This document shows, piece after piece, positions 26,779 to 34,337 of a stretch of 64,000 nt of DNA (the first letter of the stretch is position 1; each line of letters opens with the position of its first letter). The stretch lies in assembly GCA_963786395.1 (NCBI GenBank), contig CAWAZD010000002.1, positions 60,526-124,525 of the forward strand, in the 5' to 3' direction. The position numbers were made by a program, and so were the translations under genes. Below the pieces are notes generated by a model. The model made no database searches. It had not been told where the DNA came from and saw nothing but the letters and a program-made list of their open reading frames with translations. The stretch is from Fen-1301 sp963786395 (GTDB lineage: Bacteria; Bacteroidota; Ignavibacteria; Ignavibacteriales; Ignavibacteriaceae).

Positions 26779-28095
26779 TTATGAGTTTATTAACTCTTCT
26801 ATAATCGGTTCTTTTTCAAGTTCTTTAGAAATTGATATTGCCGCAACAGTTCCATCTGAAACTGCAGTTGTTATCTGCCTGAATTGTTTACTTATTACAT
26901 CTCCAACTGCATATACATTTTCAAGATTCGTTTTCATATTGGAATCAGTTGCTATGTAACCCCATTTATCAAGTTCAAAATATTGTTTGATTTCGCTAAT
27001 GTTAGGGATCATGCCGGCGAATATAAACACTCCATCGCAGTCAATTGACTTTAACTCATGTGTATTCAGGTTTTCAACTACTACCTCATTGACTGATGAC
27101 CCATTCTTTATAAATTCTCTTGGTTCATGTTCGAACATAAAGCTGATCTTTGGGTCAGCAAAAACTTTTTCCTGAGCCAGCTTATTTGACTGCAGTTTAT
27201 CGAATTGATGGACAATTGTAATCTTAGAGGCAAACTTTGAAATGAAAAGTGATTCCTCGATAGCTGAATTTCCTCCACCAATTACAACAACATGTTTCCC
27301 TTCATAGAACTTGGCATCACACGTGGCGCAATAAGAAATTCCTTGTCCTTTATATTCAAGTTCGCCCTTAACATTTAAAGGTCTTGGAGAGGAACCAGTG
27401 GCTATAATTATTTTCTTTGCATGAATAGTTTCAATACCATCAACAACTACAAATCTGTTTATCAAATCTGATTTGGTTATATCAACTGCCAGCCTGAATT
27501 CTGATCCTGCAGCTTTTGCCTGCTCAGCCATCTGATGCATAAGCATATAACCTGAAATAGGTTCAGAGAATCCGGGGTAGTTGCTAACAAGATGAGTCAC
27601 CTTTACCTGTCCACCTGGTAGGTCCTTATCAACCAAAATAGTTTTTAGCTTTGCCTGGGCAGTATAAATAGCGGCAGCTAAACCTGCAGGTCCGCCCCCA
27701 ATAATTAATACATCACATTCCGTTGAATAAGGTTCAATTTTATTTTTAAGTTCAGCAGCTCTATCCGGAGAAATAAGTAATTCAAGATTCTTTTCAATAT
27801 CTGATCTTTTTATTCCTCCGGTTAACCTGTTGCCAATTATTTCTCCATTATTATAGAATAGAAGAGTTGGGGAGGATGAAACTCCTAATGATATCGCTAA
27901 TTCTTTATTTTCCTGTCTGAATATTTTAATAAATTTAATGTCGTCACTATATATTTCACTTAAGGATTCAAATTTAGTGGCTAAAGCTTCACAAGGAGGA
28001 CATTCTGTTGAGTAAAAATCAACAATAACTTTTCCCCCGTTTAATACTACATCTTTAAATTCAGTTGCGTTTATATATTGAATCTTGTCAGACAT
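26779..28095 (-). CDS. Thioredoxin-thioredoxin reductase fusion (thioredoxin at N terminus)
   Basis: Residues 1-110 form a thioredoxin domain with CPPC at 32-35 in place of the usual CGPC, and the cis-Pro segment SSPTLLF. Residues about 125-430 form a full flavin thioredoxin reductase: FAD motif LIIGGGPAGLAAAIY, catalytic CATC at 256-259, NADPH motif VVVIGGGNSAIEE and the late FAD motif NVYAVGDV. Reductase-thioredoxin fusions usually have thioredoxin last; here it is first. It overlaps the radical SAM gene by one base (TAATG), so its electrons may serve the peptide or methyltransferase chemistry of this operon. Confidence 0.93.
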   Translation of the reverse strand: MSDKIQYINATEFKDVVLNGGKVIVDFYSTECPPCEALATKFESLSEIYSDDIKFIKIFRQENKELAISLGVSSSPTLLFYNNGEIIGNRLTGGIKRSDIEKNLELLISPDRAAELKNKIEPYSTECDVLIIGGGPAGLAAAIYTAQAKLKTILVDKDLPGGQVKVTHLVSNYPGFSEPISGYMLMHQMAEQAKAAGSEFRLAVDITKSDLINRFVVVDGIETIHAKKIIIATGSSPRPLNVKGELEYKGQGISYCATCDAKFYEGKHVVVIGGGNSAIEESLFISKFASKITIVHQFDKLQSNKLAQEKVFADPKISFMFEHEPREFIKNGSSVNEVVVENLNTHELKSIDCDGVFIFAGMIPNISEIKQYFELDKWGYIATDSNMKTNLENVYAVGDVISKQFRQITTAVSDGTVAAISISKELEKEPIIEELINS

Positions 28096-29408
28096 TAATT
28101 TAACTCCTTATTGTAAAAATATGATATCCCCATACCGATAAGTTCTTTAATAGGGCGGCAGTCAGGAGATTGTATTTTCCCTGTTTTGTTTGAAGCAATT
28201 GCAGCACACCCGCCGCCGCATGCTAGCTGCAGACTGCATTCCCTGCATTTTTTTATTGTAGTTACATCCCGCTCTTCCCATTGTGCTATTTTCTCTTTCT
28301 CAAGTTTTATATCGGGATAAAATGTCCCCAGTGCTGATCCCGGTTTGCCTACTGTCGCTGTGCAGGAATAAATATTCCCGGTATAATCAAAAGCCCATTC
28401 TGTTTTAGTCCCGGGGCATGAATCAAAAAGCGGGGAAGGGAGTTCGCCATTCTCATACAGGAATTTAGAAATTGAAAAAGCAGGTCTGTGAAATTCAATT
28501 ATCTCAGGATATTGTTTAATAAGCTTATAAATAGTTTCGTAAAATTCTAATCTTGAAAAGAGTTTACTGTTACCAGACTGGCAGTAGTGGAGTTCATAAT
28601 TTCGTCCTAGCTGAGTTTTGAATAATGGATTTTTTGTCCAGCCTTTCTTTATTGTGTATCTTGCTAATTCAACTAATCCATAGATATTCTCTTTATCAAT
28701 TACTACTCTGAGATTAATAGTAAGATTATTTGATAAAGCCAGATCAATTCCTTCAACTATTTTATAGAAAGTTGGATTGCCGCCTCTTAGAGGGCGTCTC
28801 TGATTGTGTAATTCATCCGCACCATCAAGAGTAACCTGTATCTCTCTGATATTTTTAGATTTTAATATATCCATGTATTCAATAAGAGAATAACCATTAG
28901 TAACAATTGCAATATCAATATTGAATAATTCTGCCTGTTCAAGAAAGTACTTTACTACTTCCTTATTCTTAGTTCCGGTTAGCAGCGGCTCTCCGCCAAA
29001 AAGTGTTATGTATTTCTTTCTGTTACTGAATTCTTTTTTAACATACTTGAAAAAGGAATCAATAATTTCCAGCGACGGGGATTTAGCTTCATTGTCGTAA
29101 CCCACCTGGTAACAATAACTGCAGTCGAAATTGCAGGAATACCAGGGGACAAAAAAGATCTGGAGTTCATCGCTGTCTCTTGTTTCAGTAAACTCCAGAT
29201 ACTTTTCGATATAAAGTTTCTTTTCCGCCTGTTCATCAGCCAGGTACCCTTTTTCAAGATACTCATCAACATTCGTATAATTTCCTGCGAGTATCTCGGC
29301 TCCTTTTGCCGCATCCAGAATATCCGCATTTCCAGTAAGAAGGTTTACTATATAATAGGAATCCGAATCTTTGATATTTGAAAAGATGTTATATTTTGAA
29401 AAGTACAT
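28095..29408 (-). CDS. Radical SAM/SPASM peptide maturase
   Basis: This 437-residue enzyme has an N-terminal region (about 1-80, with IVNLLTGNADILD and LEKGYLADEQAEK) typical of RiPP maturases. A radical SAM core follows with CNFDCSYC at 92-99, LFGGEPLL and EIQVTLDGADELHNQRRP. The C-terminal SPASM domain has CTATVG, CRECSLQLACGGGCAA and a late DC, enough to bind two auxiliary FeS clusters. Such enzymes make thioether or carbon-carbon links in ribosomal peptides. A 31-codon cysteine-rich peptide gene lies directly upstream and is the likely substrate. Thioredoxin reductase follows with translational coupling. Confidence 0.92.
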   Translation of the reverse strand: MYFSKYNIFSNIKDSDSYYIVNLLTGNADILDAAKGAEILAGNYTNVDEYLEKGYLADEQAEKKLYIEKYLEFTETRDSDELQIFFVPWYSCNFDCSYCYQVGYDNEAKSPSLEIIDSFFKYVKKEFSNRKKYITLFGGEPLLTGTKNKEVVKYFLEQAELFNIDIAIVTNGYSLIEYMDILKSKNIREIQVTLDGADELHNQRRPLRGGNPTFYKIVEGIDLALSNNLTINLRVVIDKENIYGLVELARYTIKKGWTKNPLFKTQLGRNYELHYCQSGNSKLFSRLEFYETIYKLIKQYPEIIEFHRPAFSISKFLYENGELPSPLFDSCPGTKTEWAFDYTGNIYSCTATVGKPGSALGTFYPDIKLEKEKIAQWEERDVTTIKKCRECSLQLACGGGCAAIASNKTGKIQSPDCRPIKELIGMGISYFYNKELN

Positions 29409-29481
29409 TGCATTCCTGGTTTTTATAAAGTTTGATGCTAATTGAATAAATAAGGTTCCGGCTTATACCGGATTAAAAGAA

Positions 29482-29510
29482 AAGAGCCGGGTATTTGATC
29501 CCCGGCTCTT
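29482..29510 (-). terminator. Hairpin between peptide and maturase genes, possible attenuator
   Basis: A perfect 10-bp stem (AAGAGCCGGG with CCCGGCTCTT) and nine-base loop lies after the peptide stop. On the minus strand it is followed by TTCTTTTAATC, a moderate T-tract. This arrangement often lets a precursor peptide be made in excess over its maturase. Confidence 0.6.
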
Positions 29511-29522
29511 AAAGGATAATGA

Positions 29523-29618
29523 TTAATCGTGGCAGCCGGCAACGTTCTTAGATATCTTTGCACAGCATTGTGCAACTTTCTTTGATGTAACCTGCTCTTT
29601 GCGGATTAATGATTTCAT
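29523..29618 (-). CDS. Cysteine-rich RiPP precursor peptide candidate
   Basis: This 31-residue peptide is too short for usual gene finders. It has a basic N-terminal half (MKSLIRKEQVTSKK) and a C-terminal core with three cysteines: VAQCCAKISK and NVAGCHD. AAAGGAG precedes the ATG by seven bases, a strong initiation signal. It lies between an ArsM-like methyltransferase gene and a radical SAM/SPASM maturase gene on the same strand, followed by a hairpin. Size, composition and context fit a precursor whose cysteines are cross-linked or used to bind a metal(loid). No homologue is known to me. Confidence 0.75.
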   Translation of the reverse strand: MKSLIRKEQVTSKKVAQCCAKISKNVAGCHD

Positions 29619-29630
29619 GGTTTTCTCCTT

Positions 29631-29670
29631 TGTTGATTTAGTTTATCCTTTGTTGATTTAGTTTATCCTT
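29631..29670. repeat. Perfect 20-bp tandem duplication before the peptide gene
   Basis: Two identical 20-bp units (TGTTGATTTAGTTTATCCTT on the plus strand) sit side by side, covering the methyltransferase stop codon region and the leader of the peptide gene. The segment between the duplication and the peptide start carries the ribosome binding site, itself a variant of the unit's start. Probably a slippage or recombination duplication. Confidence 0.9.
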
Positions 29671-30310
29671 TGCAGCTGCAGCATGCAGCTTTTTTACCAT
29701 AGATGGTAAAACTTGAAACTTCAATTTTGCCTTTGGAATATGGCTGGCTTTCCTCCAGAATCTGTATATCTGAAAATCCTGCCTCAGAAAGAATATTAAG
29801 ATATTCATCCTTTCTGATTGCTCCAGCCCAGCATTCTGAAACTGCTACAGGATCGTTCTTAAATTCTTCCGGGACATCTTCTGTGGAATAAATATCACTT
29901 ACAACAAACCTTCCGCCTTTCTTCAATACACGGTGGATTTCATTCCATACAGCCGCTTTATCAGATGCATGGTTTATTGTACAGTTTGAAATAAGCAGAT
30001 CAGCTAACTTGGAGGGAAGTTTTAGAGATTCCAGTTCAGATTTAATAAACTGAACATTTGATACACTTAGTTTGGTAGCATTCTTTTGTGCTTTATCAAT
30101 CATTCCGTCAGATATATCAAGTCCATAAGCCAATCCCTTTTCACCTACAGCCTGAGCCATTCTTATTACATCATTTCCACGTCCACATCCAAGATCCACA
30201 CAAATTTCTCCTGGTTGTGGTTCGCTGAAGTTTATTGCTCCTCCGCATGAAAGGCAGCAGGTATCTTCTGCCAATTTACTGTATCGTACGTTAATCTCTG
30301 AAGTATCCAT
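29663..30310 (-). CDS. ArsM-like SAM-dependent methyltransferase with cysteine-rich tail
   Basis: This 215-residue class I methyltransferase has the SAM motif VDLGCGRGNDVI. Features of arsenite methyltransferases are present: cysteines before the SAM motif (C18, C19, C22 in DTCCLSCGG), SNCTINHASDKAAVWNEIHRV matching their NCVINLSPDK motif, and C160 in CWAGAI matching their C(I)AGA. It ends in ACCSCKG with three more cysteines. It may methylate arsenite, or the peptide encoded just downstream, which would be unusual. It starts the minus-strand operon that includes the peptide, the maturase and thioredoxin reductase. Confidence 0.8.
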   Translation of the reverse strand: MDTSEINVRYSKLAEDTCCLSCGGAINFSEPQPGEICVDLGCGRGNDVIRMAQAVGEKGLAYGLDISDGMIDKAQKNATKLSVSNVQFIKSELESLKLPSKLADLLISNCTINHASDKAAVWNEIHRVLKKGGRFVVSDIYSTEDVPEEFKNDPVAVSECWAGAIRKDEYLNILSEAGFSDIQILEESQPYSKGKIEVSSFTIYGKKAACCSCKG

Positions 30311-30502
30311 TATGTTCCTATAGTATTCTAATTATGTCTTAATTGTGAGATGTCTCATAAAAAAAAAGGATTCATAATAGTACAACAAATTATGATGACA
30401 ATTATTCAGTATTTATTGCAAATAACTTCAGTGTATTCAAATATATTTAGTATTTTTAACATATTAATTTGAATCCAAATATAAATTACAGCATCAAAAC
30501 AG

Positions 30503-31066
30503 ATGGATGAAAAAATATTAATTGAACAGGCTCAGGCCGGAGATAAGAATGCCCTGCTTCAACTCATTAAACTTTATGAACAGACGGTATACAATTTTTC
30601 TTTTAAGATATGCCGGAATAAAGAACGCGCCGAAAATACAATGCAGGAAACATTCCTTAGTATGTTGAAAAACCTTAACCAGTTTAAGGGTGATTCTAAA
30701 TTGTCTACCTGGCTTTATACAGTTGTATCAAACCATTGTTTAATGGCAGCACGTTCAGAATCAAAGCGGCAATATGAGTCTTTGGAGGATGATGATAATT
30801 TAATTGACGAGAAGAAATTAACAGACTGGAGAATAACTCCCGATATGGCAGCTGAGAATAATGAACTAAAAGCTCAACTTGATGATGCAATTCAAAAGCT
30901 GGACCCGGAATACAGAATAATATTCCTATTAAGGGATGTCGAAGGTTTCTCCACTGAAGAAACTGCTAAAATAAGTAACCTTTCTGTGCCTGCTGTTAAA
31001 TCAAGGCTGCACAGAGCACGCGCATTTTTAAGGAATGAATTAAATGACAGATTTGACCATGAATAA
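30503..31066 (+). CDS. ECF-type RNA polymerase sigma factor
   Basis: This 187-residue ECF sigma factor has region 2 (LIKLYEQTVYNFSFKICRNKERAENTMQETFL...LSTWLYTVVSNHC) and region 4 (LDPEYRIIFLLRDVEGFSTEETAKISNLSVPAVKSRLHRAR). The following gene, overlapping by 23 bases, encodes a zinc-finger anti-sigma factor. It is divergent from the ArsM/RiPP operon across a 192-base spacer that includes TGAGA-TG-TCTCA at 30346-30357. It may direct transcription of itself and of the redox genes nearby. Confidence 0.93.
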   Translation: MDEKILIEQAQAGDKNALLQLIKLYEQTVYNFSFKICRNKERAENTMQETFLSMLKNLNQFKGDSKLSTWLYTVVSNHCLMAARSESKRQYESLEDDDNLIDEKKLTDWRITPDMAAENNELKAQLDDAIQKLDPEYRIIFLLRDVEGFSTEETAKISNLSVPAVKSRLHRARAFLRNELNDRFDHE

Positions 31067-31295
31067 AAATGATGTATCCTGTAAGGAAGTGATGTCGCAT
31101 ATCTGTGACAGTCTTGGAGAGGAGCTAAACTCTCCCAAATGTCAGGCAATCAGAAGTCATCTTGAGAGCTGTGAAAACTGCCGCCACTACTTTGACTCAG
31201 TTGGAACAACAATCGAATTCTATAAAAAATATAATGTTGAAGTTTCTGACGATGCACATAAACGGCTCCTAGATTTCCTAGACCTAAAAGAATGA
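31044..31295 (+). CDS. RsrA-like zinc anti-sigma factor (ZAS), soluble
   Basis: This 83-residue protein has Cys13-x25-His39-x3-Cys43-x2-Cys46 (SHLESCENC), the same spacing as the zinc ligands of RsrA, the disulfide-stress-sensing anti-sigma factor of Streptomyces SigR. It has no membrane helix. Thiol oxidation would be expected to release the sigma factor encoded just upstream. SigR of Streptomyces controls thioredoxin genes, and here thioredoxin genes flank the pair. The role is inferred. A second ATG five codons later is a possible start. Confidence 0.85.
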   Translation: MTDLTMNKNDVSCKEVMSHICDSLGEELNSPKCQAIRSHLESCENCRHYFDSVGTTIEFYKKYNVEVSDDAHKRLLDFLDLKE

Positions 31296-31297
31296 CC

Positions 31298-31352
31298 TGT
31301 CATTCCCGCGAAGAGAATACCCTGACCTGTTGAGGCAGAAATCCATTATTCC
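31298..31352. repeat. Degenerate copy of the dispersed ATTCCCGC palindrome
   Basis: GTCATTCCCGCGAAGAGAATACC matches one arm and the loop of the repeat found intact at 42280 and 52893, but the second arm is decayed, ending near AAATCCAT. It lies between the anti-sigma gene and a methyltransferase gene. Confidence 0.55.
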
Positions 31353-31437
31353 ACTCCAATAATCCATTCCTCCATTCTTCTGAATCCTTTTTGTCTTAAA
31401 TTACATCTTATCATAAAACATTCAATATCTTAAAATT

Positions 31438-32050
31438 ATGACCAGTATGAACAATAAAATGTGGAATGAAAGATATTCTTCCGCTGAATATGCCTACGGA
31501 GTAAATCCTAATCTTTTCTTCAAAGAACAGCTTGATAAATTAAACCCGGGCAAAATACTTATGTTAGGAGAAGGTGAAGGAAGAAATGGAGTTTATGCTG
31601 CTAAAAACAAATGGATTGTTGATGCAGTTGATTACAGTGAACAAGCCCGGGTAAAAGCCTTAAAACTGGCTTCACTGGAAAATGTTGCGATAAATTATAC
31701 CATTGATAACCTCACTTTATTCTCTCCATCTAAAGAATTTTATGACGCAATAGGGGTTATTTTTGTGCATCTGGACAAAAATGAAAGATCGATTATATTT
31801 CCCCATGCAATCGGGTCTTTAAAAGAAAAATGGCATAATAATTATTGAAGTCTTCTCTAAAAAAGTCCCTCTAAATTATAAAGGCGGACCTAGAGATCAG
31901 GGACTTCTTTATGATATAGATACTATGAAAGAATTATTTAAAAGACTTAAACCAATCATACTCGAAGAAAAAACTACTGAAATATCTGAGGGCGAATACC
32001 ACAAGGGTGAAGCAATAGTTATCCGTTTCGTAGGCAAGAAGATAAGTTAA
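31438..32050 (+). CDS. TehB-like SAM methyltransferase, interrupted by a one-base frameshift
   Basis: The first 136 codons match small TehB-type methyltransferases (MWNERYSSAEYAYGVNPNLF, LMLGEGEGRNGVYAA, VDYSEQA). The reading frame breaks at the A5 run at 31826-31830. Removing one A gives KENGIIIIEVFSKKV and an intact C-terminal half (GPRDQGLLYDIDTMKELF ... GKKIS), with total length near 203 residues, normal for the family. TehB-type enzymes detoxify tellurite or thiophilic compounds. The gene lies between the anti-sigma gene and a YgaP-like protein, fitting the redox/metalloid theme. ATG codons at 31447 or 31459 are alternative starts. Confidence 0.78.
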
Positions 32051-32080
32051 TATTTATAATAAAATAATTGGAGTAATTCT

Positions 32081-32263
32081 ATGAAAAAGAATTTAGGTAG
32101 TGTTGATCGCAAAATCCGTATAGTAGCAGGTGTAGTTTTGTTAGCTGTTGGATTAATTTCTCAAAGCTGGTGGGGACTTATCGGACTTGTCCCTCTATTA
32201 ACCGCAGGCATAAATTTCTGCCCTCTGTATACAGTTCTTGGTTTTTCCACTATTAAAAAGTAA
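32081..32263 (+). CDS. DUF2892 (YgaP-like) small membrane protein
   Basis: This 60-residue protein has the DUF2892 pattern: MKKNLGSVDRKIRIVAGVVLL, a second helix, then FCPLYTVLGFSTIKK. It corresponds to the membrane part of YgaP, which in other bacteria is fused to a rhodanese. It ends the run of thiol/sulfur-related genes. GGAG lies about ten bases before the ATG. Confidence 0.9.
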   Translation: MKKNLGSVDRKIRIVAGVVLLAVGLISQSWWGLIGLVPLLTAGINFCPLYTVLGFSTIKK

Positions 32264-32278
32264 TGTGTAATTAAAAAG

Positions 32279-32296
32279 GCTGCCTGATCGGGCAGC
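32279..32296. terminator. GC-rich hairpin, possible terminator
   Basis: GCTGCC-TGATCG-GGCAGC forms a six-bp stem after the DUF2892 gene. No T-run follows on the plus strand; a T-run follows on the minus strand. It could weakly terminate the upstream operon. Polarity is uncertain. Confidence 0.4.
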
Positions 32297-32379
32297 ATTA
32301 ACAAAATTACAGAACCATAAATTAAAATTGAAAGGGGAGTTTATTTTCAGGATATTTGCCGGAATAAAATTATGTAGTA

Positions 32380-34254
32380 ATGGAAAAAGTAAATCCGGTT
32401 ATTTTAACTGCTAAAGAACTTGTAGTTCATTATGGAGACCAGGTTGTCCTTGATAAGGCATCCCTGTCCGTACACGAAGAGGACCGTATTGGTCTTGTTG
32501 GAAGAAATGGAGCAGGAAAATCAACTTTCCTTAAAATTATTTCCGGCATACTGGAACCAGATTCAGGTGAGGTGGCAAAACGCAAAGATCTTGTAATAGG
32601 TTTTCTTTCACAGGAGTTTACCCTTAATGAAGAAAAAACTGTTTATGAAAATGTCCTTGAGGGTGCTCAGGAGATTCTTTTATTATTAAAAGAATATGAA
32701 GAACTAAATTATGAAAATCCTCGCAAGCATATATTGGAAGAAAGGATAATCCATAAAGAAGGGTGGGATCTTGAAAGGAAAATCGGGATATTACTTAGCT
32801 CGCTTCATGCCCCTGCACCCGATAGAATTGTTAGTACATTATCAGGTGGAGAGAAAAGAAGGACAGCATTGTGCAGATCGCTAATTTCACATCCGGATCT
32901 TTTAATCCTTGATGAACCAACTAATCATCTTGATACTAATTCAATTGAATGGATTGAAAATTTCCTAGCCGGGTATAAAGGAACCTGCATTTTTGTAACA
33001 CATGACCGTTACTTCCTTGACAGGATAGCCAACAGAATTGTTGAATTGTCAAATGGTGTTTTCTATTCACATACCGGTAACTATACTGATTATCTGATAA
33101 ATAAATCAGAAAGACGGACAATTAAAGAAATTGAGGAGCAGAAAAGACAAAACTTTTTACGCAGAGAACTTGAATGGGTTGTAAGAGGTCCACGGGCTAG
33201 AAGAACCAAAGCCAAAAGTCGTCTCGATAATTATTATGAAGTACTTGCTGAAAAGAATACGGAAATTGAATTAGATGTAGATCTTATAATCCCTCCTTCT
33301 GAACCTCTTGGTAAAAAAATCCTTGACCTTATTAACACCGGATATGAGATAGGGGGAAAATTATTATTCAAGGACTTTAACTTTAATTTTAATACGGGTC
33401 GTAAATTAGGTGTTATAGGAAATAATGGAATCGGAAAAACAACATTACTAAGAATTTTAATTGGTGAAATATTCCCTAAATGGGGCAAGATCGATACAGG
33501 GGGAAAAACTGAGTTTAATTATGTAGACCAGGCAAGATTGCTGCTGAATGATGAAGATACTGTAGTTGAAGCCATCGGCGAAGGAAATGAAACTATTAAG
33601 TTTGGCAAACATCAAATTAAGATATGGACGTATCTGCGCCGGTTTCTGTTTGAAGATGACAGATTGAATACTAAAGTGGGCAAGCTATCGGGCGGTGAAA
33701 GAAGCAGACTCACACTTGCAAAAATATTAAAAAACGGCGGTAACTTTCTTTTACTTGATGAGCCCACAAATGATTTGGACCTTCCTACATTAAGAGTGCT
33801 GGAGGAAGCGATCCTCGGTTTTAAGGGATGTGTTGTGGTAGTAAGCCATGACAGATATTTCCTTAACAGGATCTGCAATGGTATTCTGGCATTTGAAGGT
33901 GATTCAAAGATTTATTTCAGTGAAGGGAATTATGACTATTATATTGAAAAAAGAAATGCACGGTTCAAAAACCAACCCGATGAGGAAAAGAAATTAAAAA
34001 AAGAAGATTCCAGGTTAAAAGAAAAAACCAGGAAACTCAGTTGGAAAGAGCAAAAGGAACTAGACGGTATTGAGGAGAATATTATGAAAACAGAAGAAGA
34101 AGTAGAAAGAATTGAAAACCTGTTCTCACTCCCTGATTTTTATAAAACCTATGCACTCCAAATAAACCAGCTAACTTTAGAACTTGAATCGGAAAAGAAA
34201 AAAGTAAAACTACTTTATGAGCGATGGGAGGAACTTGAAAAGTTAAAAGTATAA
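32380..34254 (+). CDS. ABC-F family ATPase, Uup-like
   Basis: The 624-residue protein has two ATP-binding cassettes without membrane domains: Walker A GRNGAGKST and GNNGIGKTT, signatures LSGGEKRR and LSGGERSR, and Walker B LLILDEPTNHLD and FLLLDEPTNDLD. A charged coiled-coil C-terminal domain (about 545-624) resembles that of Uup, which binds DNA or ribosomes. ABC-F proteins act on ribosomes as translation factors or resistance proteins. The C-terminal domain favours the housekeeping Uup group. Confidence 0.92.
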   Translation: MEKVNPVILTAKELVVHYGDQVVLDKASLSVHEEDRIGLVGRNGAGKSTFLKIISGILEPDSGEVAKRKDLVIGFLSQEFTLNEEKTVYENVLEGAQEILLLLKEYEELNYENPRKHILEERIIHKEGWDLERKIGILLSSLHAPAPDRIVSTLSGGEKRRTALCRSLISHPDLLILDEPTNHLDTNSIEWIENFLAGYKGTCIFVTHDRYFLDRIANRIVELSNGVFYSHTGNYTDYLINKSERRTIKEIEEQKRQNFLRRELEWVVRGPRARRTKAKSRLDNYYEVLAEKNTEIELDVDLIIPPSEPLGKKILDLINTGYEIGGKLLFKDFNFNFNTGRKLGVIGNNGIGKTTLLRILIGEIFPKWGKIDTGGKTEFNYVDQARLLLNDEDTVVEAIGEGNETIKFGKHQIKIWTYLRRFLFEDDRLNTKVGKLSGGERSRLTLAKILKNGGNFLLLDEPTNDLDLPTLRVLEEAILGFKGCVVVVSHDRYFLNRICNGILAFEGDSKIYFSEGNYDYYIEKRNARFKNQPDEEKKLKKEDSRLKEKTRKLSWKEQKELDGIEENIMKTEEEVERIENLFSLPDFYKTYALQINQLTLELESEKKKVKLLYERWEELEKLKV

Positions 34255-34337
34255 AGTTCTGAAGAAGTTACTATTACGCTTTTCACTTAATTTCAGTTAT
34301 AATTAAATCTTACAAACAAGAGCCTCTGATTTTAACT

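Noticed and set aside
29006..29329. 107-codon frame inside the radical SAM/SPASM gene
   Set aside because: It lies in a second frame of the same strand over the conserved CNFDCSYC region and is a shadow.
28095..29408. Radical SAM enzyme as ArsS of arsenosugar synthesis
   Set aside because: The SPASM cysteine pattern, RiPP-type N terminus and length differ from what I expect of ArsS; the adjacent peptide gene favours a peptide maturase.
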